A stretch of 14,144 bases of DNA from Thiobacillus sp. UBA2186 (GTDB lineage Bacteria > Pseudomonadota > Gammaproteobacteria > Burkholderiales > Thiobacillaceae): assembly GCA_002327405.1 (NCBI GenBank), contig DCVO01000052.1, forward strand, positions 21,325-35,468. Reading direction: 5' to 3'. Numbering within the stretch: position 1 is the first letter of the stretch; each line of letters opens with the position of its first letter. Below are positions 1 to 6,024 of the stretch, piece after piece. The position numbers and the translations under genes are program-made. Below the pieces are notes generated by a model. It was not told the origin of the DNA. It saw only the letters and a list, made by a program, of their open reading frames with translations, and did not search any database.

Positions 1-28
1 TCGAGGATGAGGATTTTCTGGTGCATGG

Positions 29-104
29 AAAAAACCGTGAGGAGTGAGGGGATAGGAGTAAGGAGCGTGAAAGGCGTGGGAGGATTTACGCCTCACTCCT
101 CACG
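29..104 (-). terminator. Probable rho-independent terminator of guaB, built from heptamer repeats
   Basis: Read on the minus strand after guaB, the 14 bases at 104-91 (CGTGAGGAGTGAGG) are perfectly complementary to those at 49-36, and a run of six T (34-29) follows after one G. This is a GC-rich stem plus U-tract, but the loop of about 41 nt is unusually long. It implies guaB is not cotranscribed with a downstream gene such as guaA. The structure is inferred by eye, without a folding calculation. Confidence 0.55.
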
Positions 105-118
105 CCTCGCCCCTCACT
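36..118. repeat. Heptamer repeat arrays in inverted orientation downstream of guaB
   Basis: Positions 91-118 are four tandem 7-base units: CCTCACT, CCTCACG, CCTCGCC, CCTCACT. Positions 36-63 are four units of the opposite orientation: CGTGAGG, AGTGAGG, GGATAGG, AGTAAGG. Two looser 9-base copies, CGTGAAAGG and CGTGGGAGG, follow at 66-83. The guaB stop codon (114-116 on the minus strand) lies inside the last unit, so the array begins within the end of the gene. The two arms can pair, as described under the terminator. The array is seen directly; its origin and family are unknown to me. Confidence 0.75.
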
Positions 119-1577
119 CGACTCGATAGTTGGGCGCTTCCTTCACGATCTGCACGTCATGCACGTGCGATTCGCGGATGCCGGCGGCGGTGATCTGGAC
201 GAACTCGGCCTTCTGGTGCATTTCCTCGATGGTATTGCAGCCGAGGTAGCCCATGCTGGAGCGCACGCCGCCGATGAGCTGATGGATCACGTTGAGCGCG
301 CTGCCCTTGTAGGGCACGCGGCCTTCGATGCCTTCCGGCACCAGCTTGTCGGCGTTGGCTTCGGTGTCCTGAAAATAGCGATCCTTGGAACCCTGCTGCA
401 TGGCGCCGAGGCTGCCCATGCCGCGATAGGACTTGTAGGAACGCCCCTGGTAGAGCTCGACTTCGCCGGGCGCTTCCTCGGTGCCGGCGAGCAGGCCGCC
501 CAGCATGACGCAATGCGCGCCCGCTGCCAGCGCCTTGGCGATGTCGCCCGAAAAGCGGATGCCGCCGTCGGCGATGATGCCGATGTCGGTGCCGGACAGC
601 GCGTCGGCCACGTTGGCCACCGCGGAAATCTGCGGCACGCCCACGCCCGCCACGATGCGGGTAGTACAGATGGAGCCCGGGCCGATGCCGACCTTCACGG
701 CGTCGGCGCCATGTTCGACCAGCGCGGCGGCAGCCTTGGCGGTAGCGATGTTGCCGCCGACCACCTGCACGTGCGGGAAGCGCTTCTTCACCCATTCCAC
801 GCGCTTCAGCACGCCCTGGGAGTGGCCGTGAGCGGTGTCGACCACGATCACGTCCACGCCGGCCGCGGCCAGCAGTTCGATGCGCTCGTCGTTGTCCGCA
901 CCCACGCCGACTGCCGCGCCGACCCTGAGGCGGCCCTGCTCGTCCTTGCAGGCCAGCGGGTGTTCGGTGGCCTTCTGGATGTCCTTGACGGTGACCAGGC
1001 CCTTGAGCACGAAATCGTCGTTCACCACCAGCACGCGCTCCAGGCGGTACTTGTGCAGCAGCGCGGTCGCCTCTTCCAGGCTGGCCCCCTCCTTCACCGT
1101 CACCAGACGGTCGCGCGGGGTCATGATGTTGGCAATCGGCTGGTCGAGTTTGGTCTCGAAGCGCAGGTCGCGGTTCGTGACGATGCCGACCACCTTGCCG
1201 TCCTTGTCGACCACGGGCAGACCGGAGAACTTGAGACGTCGCGACAGTTCCATCACCTCGCGCACCGCCATGTCGGGCGAAATGGTCATCGGATCCTTGA
1301 CCACGCCGGATTCGAAGCGTTTGACCTTGGCGACTTCAGCCGCCTGGGCCTGGGCATTCATGTTCTTGTGCACGATGCCGATGCCGCCCTCCTGCGCCAG
1401 CGTAATGGCGAGGCGCGCCTCGGTGACCGTGTCCATGGCGGCGGAGATGATCGGGATGTTGAGGTTGATGGTGCGCGTCAGGCGGGTTTTCAGGCTGACG
1501 TCGCGCGGAAGGATGTCTGACTGGGCGGGAACGAGCAGAACATCGTCGAAGGTCAGAGCTTTTTGTAGAACGCGCAT
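114..1577 (-). CDS. guaB: Inosine-5'-monophosphate dehydrogenase
   Basis: This cytoplasmic enzyme oxidises IMP to XMP with NAD+, the committed step of GMP synthesis. The protein has 487 residues, the usual bacterial length. The N-terminus MRVLQKALTFDDVLLVPAQ is the typical IMPDH start. A tandem CBS (Bateman) module spans about 94-203 and is inserted in the TIM barrel. The catalytic loop GIGPGSICTTR carries the nucleophile Cys304, the phosphate-binding DGGIRFSGD follows at about 338-345, and the flap has YRGMGSLGAM. The reading frame stays open upstream to 2075, but that extension has no IMPDH character. The ATG at 1577 has AAGGAA a few bases upstream and a promoter just beyond it. The gene appears monocistronic, with its own promoter and terminator. 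Confidence 0.97.
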   Translation of the reverse strand: MRVLQKALTFDDVLLVPAQSDILPRDVSLKTRLTRTINLNIPIISAAMDTVTEARLAITLAQEGGIGIVHKNMNAQAQAAEVAKVKRFESGVVKDPMTISPDMAVREVMELSRRLKFSGLPVVDKDGKVVGIVTNRDLRFETKLDQPIANIMTPRDRLVTVKEGASLEEATALLHKYRLERVLVVNDDFVLKGLVTVKDIQKATEHPLACKDEQGRLRVGAAVGVGADNDERIELLAAAGVDVIVVDTAHGHSQGVLKRVEWVKKRFPHVQVVGGNIATAKAAAALVEHGADAVKVGIGPGSICTTRIVAGVGVPQISAVANVADALSGTDIGIIADGGIRFSGDIAKALAAGAHCVMLGGLLAGTEEAPGEVELYQGRSYKSYRGMGSLGAMQQGSKDRYFQDTEANADKLVPEGIEGRVPYKGSALNVIHQLIGGVRSSMGYLGCNTIEEMHQKAEFVQITAAGIRESHVHDVQIVKEAPNYRVE

Positions 1578-1602
1578 CGCTTTGTTTCCTTGGCAAAAGC
1601 GG

Positions 1603-1630
1603 ATTATACGGGATGGGCTCCTGCAGACAA
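1603..1630 (-). promoter_or_regulatory. Sigma-70-type promoter of guaB
   Basis: On the minus strand, TTGTCT (1630-1625, 4 of 6 consensus) is followed by a 16-base spacer and a perfect TATAAT (1608-1603). Transcription would begin near 1596, giving a leader of about 20 nt that includes the AAGGAA ribosome-binding site. A short inverted repeat, GTGGT...ACCAC (1646-1650 and 1659-1663), lies just upstream of the -35 and could be an operator; it does not resemble the E. coli PurR box. Confidence 0.6.
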
Positions 1631-1683
1631 AATACACCTGCCCGTGTGGTCGAAATCTACCACGCCAAAAATTCACAAATGGA

Positions 1684-1712
1684 TTGACGAAGTCGCCGCA
1701 AAGGGCTAATTT
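1684..1712 (+). promoter_or_regulatory. Candidate promoter of the small lipoprotein gene
   Basis: TTGACG (1684-1689, 5 of 6 consensus), a 17-base spacer and TAATTT (1707-1712, a poor -10). An alternative -10, GATAAA at 1735-1740, sits 18 bases after TTTCGG. A perfect palindrome, CTAAAC-C-GTTTAG (1748-1760), followed by five T, lies in the predicted leader and could act as an operator or weak attenuator. Confidence 0.35.
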
Positions 1713-1794
1713 TCGGTCATCCGGACAAGGCAACGATAAATCCAAGCCTAAACCGTTTAGTTTTTCAATCCAATAAACCGAGAGGAGAGAAGTA

Positions 1795-2118
1795 ATGCGC
1801 AAAGTCCTGTTAGCCCTGACTGCCGCATCCCTGCTGGCTATTGGCGGTTGCGCCACGCAAGAGGCAGCCAAGCCCGCAGCCCCCACGATTTCCGAGAGCG
1901 CCAAGGCAGCCCTTGCCGCTGCCCAGTCTGCGGTCAAGGAAGCCAAGGCCAAGAACGCCCTGTGGACCACTGCCGACAGCGCCCTGAAAGCTGCTGAAGC
2001 GGCCGCCAAGAAAGGCGACAGCGTTGCCGTTCTCAGCAATGCGCAAAAAGCCCAGGACCATGCCAAGATGGGCATTCAGCAAACCAGCTACCCGGTGCAG
2101 CAAGTCAAGGACCTGTAA
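1795..2118 (+). CDS. Small alanine-rich lipoprotein, SoxXA-binding/DUF4398-like
   Basis: This is a 107-residue predicted lipoprotein. The signal peptide MRKVLLALTAASLLAIGGC ends in a lipobox (IGGC) with Cys19 as the lipidated residue, which would anchor it in a membrane facing the periplasm. The mature part is Ala/Lys-rich and helical, with heptad-like spacing (AALAAAQSAVKEAKAKNALW, then SALKAAEAAAKKGD and AVLSNAQKAQDHA), suggesting a short coiled-coil or two-helix hairpin. The pattern of one Trp after the first helix, then Ala-rich helices with a KGD turn and a final Q, recalls SoxXA-binding (SoxK-type) and DUF4398 proteins. That match is from memory and no sox gene is in the window. The RBS GAGGAGAG precedes the ATG. 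It is transcribed alone between its own promoter and a strong terminator. Confidence 0.85.
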   Translation: MRKVLLALTAASLLAIGGCATQEAAKPAAPTISESAKAALAAAQSAVKEAKAKNALWTTADSALKAAEAAAKKGDSVAVLSNAQKAQDHAKMGIQQTSYPVQQVKDL

Positions 2119-2132
2119 TTTCCTGATGCTGC

Positions 2133-2166
2133 AAAAAAAACGGGGGCCGCGGCCCCCGTTTTTTTT
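2133..2166. terminator. Strong bidirectional terminator between the lipoprotein gene and rnfH
   Basis: A perfect 18-base palindrome, CGGGGGCCGCGGCCCCCG (2141-2158), is flanked by eight A on the left (2133-2140) and eight T on the right (2159-2166). It therefore gives a GC stem followed by a U-tract in both directions. It serves the lipoprotein gene on the plus strand and the ratA-rnfH pair on the minus strand. Confidence 0.93.
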
Positions 2167-2180
2167 GCTGCGTGCGGTTC

Positions 2181-2516
2181 CTAGGCATCGGTCTTTTCCG
2201 ACAGCTCGCCGCCGCCCTTCTTCATGGCCTTGCCCTCTTCAGCGCGTTTGCGGCGCACTTCCTTGGGATCGGCAATCAGCGGGCGGTAGATTTCCACGCG
2301 GTCCTTTTCGCGCAATACCGCCGTCAAGTCGGCCGCCTTGTTCCAGATGCCCGCCTTGCTGCTGGGCAGGTCGATGTCGGGAAACTTTTCCAGCATCCCA
2401 GACAGCTTCACCGCCTCTTCCAGCGTGGTTCCTTCAGCCACGGTCAGCGGAACCAGCATCTGTACATGCGGCAGCGCGTACACCACCTCGACATGGATGA
2501 GGGGCGCCTCGCTCAT
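2181..2516 (-). CDS. rnfH: RnfH family protein (UPF0125)
   Basis: This 111-residue cytoplasmic protein belongs to the RnfH/UPF0125 family, which has a ubiquitin-like beta-grasp fold and no firmly established activity. The hallmark region is HVEVVYALPHVQMLVPLTV near the N-terminus, followed by the GMLEKFPDIDL segment and KDRVEIYRPLIADPKEVRRKRAEEG near residue 71. The tail after about residue 96 is charged and glycine-rich and likely disordered. The ATG at 2516 overlaps the ratA stop (ATGA), implying translational coupling. The start is chosen from the overlap and the family N-terminus; the frame is open further upstream inside ratA but is a shadow there. The ratA-rnfH order divergent from smpB matches the E. 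coli arrangement. Confidence 0.93.
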   Translation of the reverse strand: MSEAPLIHVEVVYALPHVQMLVPLTVAEGTTLEEAVKLSGMLEKFPDIDLPSSKAGIWNKAADLTAVLREKDRVEIYRPLIADPKEVRRKRAEEGKAMKKGGGELSEKTDA

Positions 2517-2950
2517 GATGCGGCCAGCACCTTGTCGGCCCGGTTCACGAACGCGTCCACAAAGGTGTTGGTAATGTGGCTGAATACCGGGGTGAGCAGG
2601 GTTTCCAGCATACGGCTGGAAAACGTGTAGTTCAGGGCAAACTCGACCTTGCAGGCGGTTTCGCCCAGGGCGAGAAAACGCCAATGGCCCTGGAGATGGG
2701 CGAATGGACCGTCCTGCAGGGAAAGGTTCATTTCCCTCGGCGCCTGCTTGCTGTTTTCCGTGGTGAAGCTCTGCTTCACGCCCATGTAATCTATGTGTAT
2801 CGTGGCGACCGTGGTCAGTTCGTCGCGCCATTTCACTTCCGTGCCGCCGCACCAGGGCAGGAAGACCGGGTAGTCCTCGACCTGATCCACCAGCGCGAAC
2901 ATCGCGTCGGCGGGATGTTCGACGAGCACGCTTTTATTGACTTGGGCCAT
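2513..2950 (-). CDS. ratA: RatA family START-like protein (coenzyme Q-binding/ribosome association)
   Basis: The protein has 145 residues and belongs to the polyketide cyclase/START-like family. In E. coli the homologue RatA (YfjG) has been reported to interfere with 70S ribosome formation, and eukaryotic relatives (Coq10) bind ubiquinone; which role applies here is not decided by the sequence. Visible family features are VNKSVLVEHPADAMFALV at the N-terminus, the DYPVFLPWCGG motif at 26-35, and the C-terminal helix PVFSHITNTFVDAFVNRA. The frame opens upstream to 3007, but MAQVNKS at 2950 is the normal family start. That ATG has only a weak Shine-Dalgarno sequence (CCAGGC). The promoter probably lies in the palindromic spacer shared with smpB. 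Confidence 0.93.
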   Translation of the reverse strand: MAQVNKSVLVEHPADAMFALVDQVEDYPVFLPWCGGTEVKWRDELTTVATIHIDYMGVKQSFTTENSKQAPREMNLSLQDGPFAHLQGHWRFLALGETACKVEFALNYTFSSRMLETLLTPVFSHITNTFVDAFVNRADKVLAAS

Positions 2951-2966
2951 GCCTGGGGAAAGCAAA

Positions 2967-2983
2967 GTAAAATGACATTTTAC
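2967..2983. promoter_or_regulatory. 17-base palindrome with back-to-back -10 elements between ratA and smpB
   Basis: GTAAAATGACATTTTAC is a perfect palindrome of two 8-base arms around A2975. It contains TAAAAT on both strands (2968-2973 plus, 2982-2977 minus). Its centre is exactly midway between the ratA ATG (2950) and the smpB ATG (3000). It could be a symmetric bidirectional promoter, a repressor operator, or both. No convincing -35 is seen on either side. Confidence 0.5.
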
Positions 2984-2999
2984 GGAATCGTTGCCGGCC

Positions 3000-3446
3000 A
3001 TGAGCATTGCCGAGAATAAAAAAGCCTTTCACGACTATTTCATCGAGGAAAGGCATGAAGCCGGGCTGATGCTGGAAGGCTGGGAAGTGAAGGCCATCCG
3101 TGCCGGGCGCGCCAACCTCAAGGAATCCTACGTGGTGGTGAAAAAAGGCGAGGTCTTCCTTATCGGCTGTCACATCAGCCCCCTGCCCACCGCCTCCACC
3201 CATGTCCATCCCGACCCCACGCGCACGCGCAAACTGCTGCTGCATTCGGCCGAAATCAGCAAGCTGATCGGCAAGGTCGAACGCGCTGGCTACACCTTGG
3301 TGCCGCTCGATCTGCACTACTCCAAGGGCCGCATCAAGCTGGAAATCGGTCTTGCCAAGGGCAAGAAGCAGTATGACAAGCGCGCAGCCGAAAAAGAGCG
3401 CGAATGGCAGCGCGAGAAACAGCGCCTGCTGAAGACGGAAAGTTAA
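3000..3446 (+). CDS. smpB: SsrA-binding protein SmpB
   Basis: SmpB binds tmRNA and brings it to stalled ribosomes for trans-translation and tagging of unfinished proteins. The 148-residue product shows the OB-fold core with GLMLEGWEVKAIRAGRANLKESYV (about 22-45), the HPDPTRTRKLLLH segment (about 70-82), LVPLDLHYSKGRIKLEIGLAKGKK (about 100-123), and the basic C-terminal tail from KKQYDKR that follows the mRNA channel in the decoding centre. The start MSIAENKKAF at 3000 is preferred to an in-frame TTG at 2991 because of family alignment; no clear Shine-Dalgarno sequence precedes it. The tmRNA gene itself is not visible nearby. It is divergent from ratA. Confidence 0.97.
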   Translation: MSIAENKKAFHDYFIEERHEAGLMLEGWEVKAIRAGRANLKESYVVVKKGEVFLIGCHISPLPTASTHVHPDPTRTRKLLLHSAEISKLIGKVERAGYTLVPLDLHYSKGRIKLEIGLAKGKKQYDKRAAEKEREWQREKQRLLKTES

Positions 3447-3547
3447 ACGAGCGGCTAGCCACAATAATTGGCCCCGCTGCGCCTTTTGCAACACAAAATC
3501 TGCCGTCCATCGATTTGCCGCCGAAATCCTGGCAAACCGCTCGAATA

Positions 3548-3575
3548 TTGCACTACCATGCTATCAGCCTATAAT
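3548..3575 (+). promoter_or_regulatory. Promoter of the 57-aa DRR-motif protein
   Basis: TTGCAC (3548-3553, partial -35), a 16-base spacer and a perfect TATAAT (3570-3575). The start would be near 3582, giving a leader of about 38 nt that contains CTAGTGGAACTAG and then the RBS. The 173 bases between smpB and the small ORF otherwise contain only weak inverted repeats, such as CGAGCGG (3448-3454) with CCGCTCG (3537-3543). Confidence 0.5.
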
Positions 3576-3619
3576 TTGATCAGGCTAGTGGAACTAGTAG
3601 GTTTAAATGGAGAAACACC

Positions 3620-3793
3620 ATGCCTAATAGTATGCTTCCCTCTTATGAGGTGGAATTCATACCGGTGGAGCGGCGTTTGGGAGATCGTCGGGTCAACCCC
3701 AATGCCGGTTTGCCGCCCGGGATTACCGATGACCGCCGCAAAGGCGACCGTCGGGCCTTCGCCCAGGCAAACGCGAAACCGCACGCCAGTTGA
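3620..3793 (+). CDS. Small arginine-rich protein with duplicated (E/D)RRxGDRR motif
   Basis: This 57-codon ORF sits in its own unit: a promoter with perfect TATAAT, the RBS GGAGA (3609-3613) six bases before the ATG, the ORF, and a hairpin terminator 11 bases after the stop. The product begins MPNSMLPSYEVEFIPVERRLGDRR; residues 17-24 (VERRLGDRR region) and 38-45 (DDRRKGDRR region) repeat the motif (E/D)RRxGDRR, joined by a Gly/Pro-rich linker VNPNAGLPPGIT. There is no signal peptide or membrane segment. I recognise the DRR-type motif from small uncharacterised bacterial proteins but cannot assign a family or function; nucleic-acid or acidic-partner binding is possible from the charge alone. 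An alternative start is Met5. The complete expression signals make it likely to be a real gene. Confidence 0.7.
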   Translation: MPNSMLPSYEVEFIPVERRLGDRRVNPNAGLPPGITDDRRKGDRRAFAQANAKPHAS

Positions 3794-3804
3794 CTTGGAA
3801 TGAC

Positions 3805-3827
3805 AAAGCCCCGCCAACCGGGGCTTT
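3805..3827. terminator. Hairpin terminator between the small DRR protein gene and selD
   Basis: The stem AAAGCCCCG (3805-3813), the loop CCAAC and the arm CGGGGCTTT (3819-3827) form a perfect 9-bp hairpin. TTT of the stem plus ATT follows on the plus strand, and TTT plus GTCATT on the minus strand. It lies between convergent genes and probably ends both, with the U-tract short in each direction. Confidence 0.8.
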
Positions 3828-3855
3828 ATTGCATCTGGACCGCTCTTGATTGCGG

Positions 3856-4893
3856 TCAAAGCCGTACTTTCACCCCGCTTCCCTGAATCATCTGCCCGAC
3901 GACCCGTGCCTGGACGAATCCCTGCCGGCTCATTTCGTTCAACACGGAAGGTACGGCCTTCTGTTCGCAGGCGACTAGCAGTCCGCCGCTGGTTTGCGGG
4001 TCGCATAACAGCTTGCGCTGCCACTCGGCCATGCCTTCAGGCAACGCGACTTCGTGACCGTAGCTGGTCCAGTTGCGTTCCGACGCACCCGGCGAAAACC
4101 CGTCCTGGGCAAGCTCCAGCGCCAGCGGATGCACGGGCAGATCGGCGAACCGGATGTCCGCACCCAACCCGGAACCGCGGGTAATTTCCAGCAAATGCCC
4201 GAGCAGTCCGAAACCGGTGACATCGGTCATGGCGTGCACTTCCGGCAAATCGGCCAGCACGATGCCCGGCGTGTTGAGCTGGGTGGTCGAGGACAGCATC
4301 TGGGCATAGCCCGCTTCGTTCAGCTTGCCTTTCTTCATGGCATCGGCGAACACGCCGATGCCAAGCGGCTTGGCCAGGATCAGCGCATCGCCTGGCCTGG
4401 CCTTGTCGTTGCGCTTGACCCTGTCCGGGTGCACCACGCCTATGCCGACCAGACCGTAGATCGGCTCCGGCGCATCGATGGAATGGCCTCCCGCGATGGG
4501 AATGCCGGCGGCCTTGCATACGGCTTCTCCGCCGGCGAGGATCTGGCGGATGACATCGGTCGGCAGCTTGTTCACCGGCATGCCGACGATCGCCAGGGCA
4601 AACAGCGGCTTGCCGCCCATGGCATAGATGTCCGACAAGGCATTGGTCGCCGCGATGCGACCGAAGTCGAACGGGTCGTCCACGATGGGCATGAAGAAAT
4701 CCGTGGTGGCGACGATGGCCTGGCCGTCGTTCAGCCGGTAGACTGCGGCGTCGTCGCTCGATTCGGTTCCCACCAGCAGATCGGCAAACCCTGTCGCGGC
4801 AGGGGATTGGGCAAGTATTTCCCGCAGCACGCCCGGCGCAATTTTGCAGCCGCAACCGCCGCCATGGGACAATTCGGTCAATCGAATACTCAT
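3856..4893 (-). CDS. selD: Selenide, water dikinase (selenophosphate synthetase)
   Basis: The enzyme makes selenophosphate from selenide and ATP, the selenium donor for selenocysteine and for selenouridine in tRNA. The 345-residue protein starts MSIRLTELSHGGGCGCKIAP; Cys14 and Lys17 match the catalytic Cys17 and Lys20 of E. coli SelD. The position is encoded by TGC, so this is the cysteine and not the selenocysteine form. The AIRS-type ATP-binding core follows, with ESSDDAAVYRLNDG (about 44-57), ATTDFFMPIVDDPFDFGRIAATNALSDIYAMGG (about 62-94), AGGHSID, and MTDVTGFGLLGHLLE in the C-terminal half. The gene is divergent from mnmH, its direct user, with only 15 bases between start codons. No selA, selB or tRNA-Sec is in the window, so whether selenocysteine is also made is unknown. 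Confidence 0.97.
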   Translation of the reverse strand: MSIRLTELSHGGGCGCKIAPGVLREILAQSPAATGFADLLVGTESSDDAAVYRLNDGQAIVATTDFFMPIVDDPFDFGRIAATNALSDIYAMGGKPLFALAIVGMPVNKLPTDVIRQILAGGEAVCKAAGIPIAGGHSIDAPEPIYGLVGIGVVHPDRVKRNDKARPGDALILAKPLGIGVFADAMKKGKLNEAGYAQMLSSTTQLNTPGIVLADLPEVHAMTDVTGFGLLGHLLEITRGSGLGADIRFADLPVHPLALELAQDGFSPGASERNWTSYGHEVALPEGMAEWQRKLLCDPQTSGGLLVACEQKAVPSVLNEMSRQGFVQARVVGQMIQGSGVKVRL

Positions 4894-4904
4894 AAGTCAC
4901 TTAT
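4892..4904. promoter_or_regulatory. 13-base palindrome between selD and mnmH starts
   Basis: ATAAGT-C-ACTTAT is a perfect inverted repeat that overlaps the selD start codon. It lies in the only non-coding DNA between the divergent genes. Promoters for both genes must extend into the opposite coding region; I found no convincing -35/-10 pair for either. A regulatory role is speculative. Confidence 0.3.
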
Positions 4905-4908
4905 TGTC

Positions 4909-5961
4909 GTGAAAAACACAGGCGTCGCAACCGTAGCACAATTGACCGAATACACGGAAATAATCGATGCGCGCACGCCCGGCGAATATGCCGAGGACCA
5001 CATCCCCGGCGCCATCAACCTGCCGGTGCTGGACGACGAGGAACGGGCACGGGTCGGCACCCTGCACAAGCAGGCCTCGGCCTTCGAAGCCAAAAAAGTC
5101 GGCGCCGCCCTGGTTTCGCGCCATATCGCCGACCACCTTGAAAGCTACTTCGCCTCCAAGCCGGCCGGCTACAAGCCCCTCATCTACTGCTGGCGCGGCG
5201 GCAACCGCAGCGGCTCGATGGCCCACGTGCTGCAGAAAGTCGGCTTCAAGGCCGGCCAGCTCGACGGCGGCTACAAGAACTACCGGCGCGCCGTGCTGGC
5301 CGAACTCGACACCCTGCCCGCGCAGTTCAGCTTCCGTGTCATCTGCGGCCCCACCGGCTGCGGCAAAAGCCGGCTTTTGCAGGCGCTGCAGGCCAGGGGC
5401 GCGCAGGTGCTCGACCTCGAGTCCCTTGCAGCGCACCGCGGTTCGCTCCTGGGCGATTTGCCCGACCAGCCCCAGCCCAGCCAGAAATGGCTGGAAAGCT
5501 CGATCTGGTGGCAGTTGAAGCAGTTCGACCCCGCCAGGCCCGTGTTCGTCGAGTCCGAAAGCAAGAAAATCGGCAAGCTGCGCGTACCCGACGCCCTGCT
5601 TGCCGCCATCCGATCCGGCAGGACCTTTTGGCTTGATGTCCCTATGCAACACCGCGTACAACTATTGCTGGAAGAGTATGCCCACTTCCTGGCCTCGCCG
5701 GAAAACCTGCTCATGCAAATCGGCCATCTCTCCGGACTGCGCGGAGGCGAAACCATCCAGCGCTGGAGCGAGCAGATCCGGCAAAAGCGCTGGGCCGAAT
5801 TCGTGCGGGACATGCTGGAAAACCACTACGACCCGGCCTATCAAAAATCCCTTGGCAAGAACTATGCCGTACGCACCGACAGCCTCAAATTTTCCCTGCC
5901 GGGCACCCGCCCGGCCGACTTCGACCGCCTTGCCGCCGCCATTCTGGAAAAAAGCGCCTGA
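4909..5961 (+). CDS. mnmH: tRNA 2-selenouridine synthase
   Basis: MnmH (SelU/YbbB) converts 2-thiouridine at the tRNA wobble position to 2-selenouridine by way of a geranylated intermediate, using selenophosphate. The N-terminal rhodanese domain runs from about residue 16 to 125: IIDARTPGEYAEDHIPGAINLP, then YCWRGGNRSGSMA with the catalytic Cys94. The C-terminal P-loop domain has GPTGCGKS (147-154). With the GTG start at 4909 the protein has 350 residues, close to the E. coli length. An ATG at 4864 is in frame and would add 15 residues while overlapping selD. Neither start has a clear Shine-Dalgarno sequence, so the start is uncertain. Context with selD makes the selenouridine role firm. Confidence 0.95.
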   Translation: MKNTGVATVAQLTEYTEIIDARTPGEYAEDHIPGAINLPVLDDEERARVGTLHKQASAFEAKKVGAALVSRHIADHLESYFASKPAGYKPLIYCWRGGNRSGSMAHVLQKVGFKAGQLDGGYKNYRRAVLAELDTLPAQFSFRVICGPTGCGKSRLLQALQARGAQVLDLESLAAHRGSLLGDLPDQPQPSQKWLESSIWWQLKQFDPARPVFVESESKKIGKLRVPDALLAAIRSGRTFWLDVPMQHRVQLLLEEYAHFLASPENLLMQIGHLSGLRGGETIQRWSEQIRQKRWAEFVRDMLENHYDPAYQKSLGKNYAVRTDSLKFSLPGTRPADFDRLAAAILEKSA

Positions 5962-6009
5962 ACTGCTAGCCTGAAATTGGAGTAGCTGTTTTTATTCCAA
6001 CCAGACGTG

Positions 6010-6024
6010 AAGGAGCATCAATTG
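6010..6024 (+). promoter_or_regulatory. RBS deciding a TTG start
   Basis: AAGGAG at 6010-6015 is six bases upstream of TTG at 6022-6024. It overlaps the alternative GTG start at 6007, making GTG unlikely. The first residues after TTG (STTWILVSN) fit the family N-terminus. Confidence 0.75.

Noticed and set aside
36..118. CRISPR-like array
   Set aside because: Units are 7 bases with no spacers, and there are no cas genes.
159..1520. Long plus-strand open frame of 453 codons opposite guaB
   Set aside because: It is a mirror frame of guaB caused by high GC content; composition is rich in His, Asp, Arg and Gly with no family motifs.
1578..2075. Upstream extension of the guaB frame (to 653 codons)
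   Set aside because: The extension overlaps the promoter and the convincing lipoprotein gene on the other strand, and IMPDH begins at MRVLQKALTF.
3447..3547. tmRNA or other small RNA gene next to smpB
   Set aside because: I see no tRNA-like ends, no tag-peptide reading frame and no CCA; only weak inverted repeats.
4849..4854. Selenocysteine codon in selD
   Set aside because: The catalytic position (Cys14) is encoded by TGC, not TGA, so no recoding is needed.
4054..4863. Upstream part of the long plus-strand frame leading into mnmH
   Set aside because: It lies opposite selD and has no family features; MnmH similarity begins near 4909.
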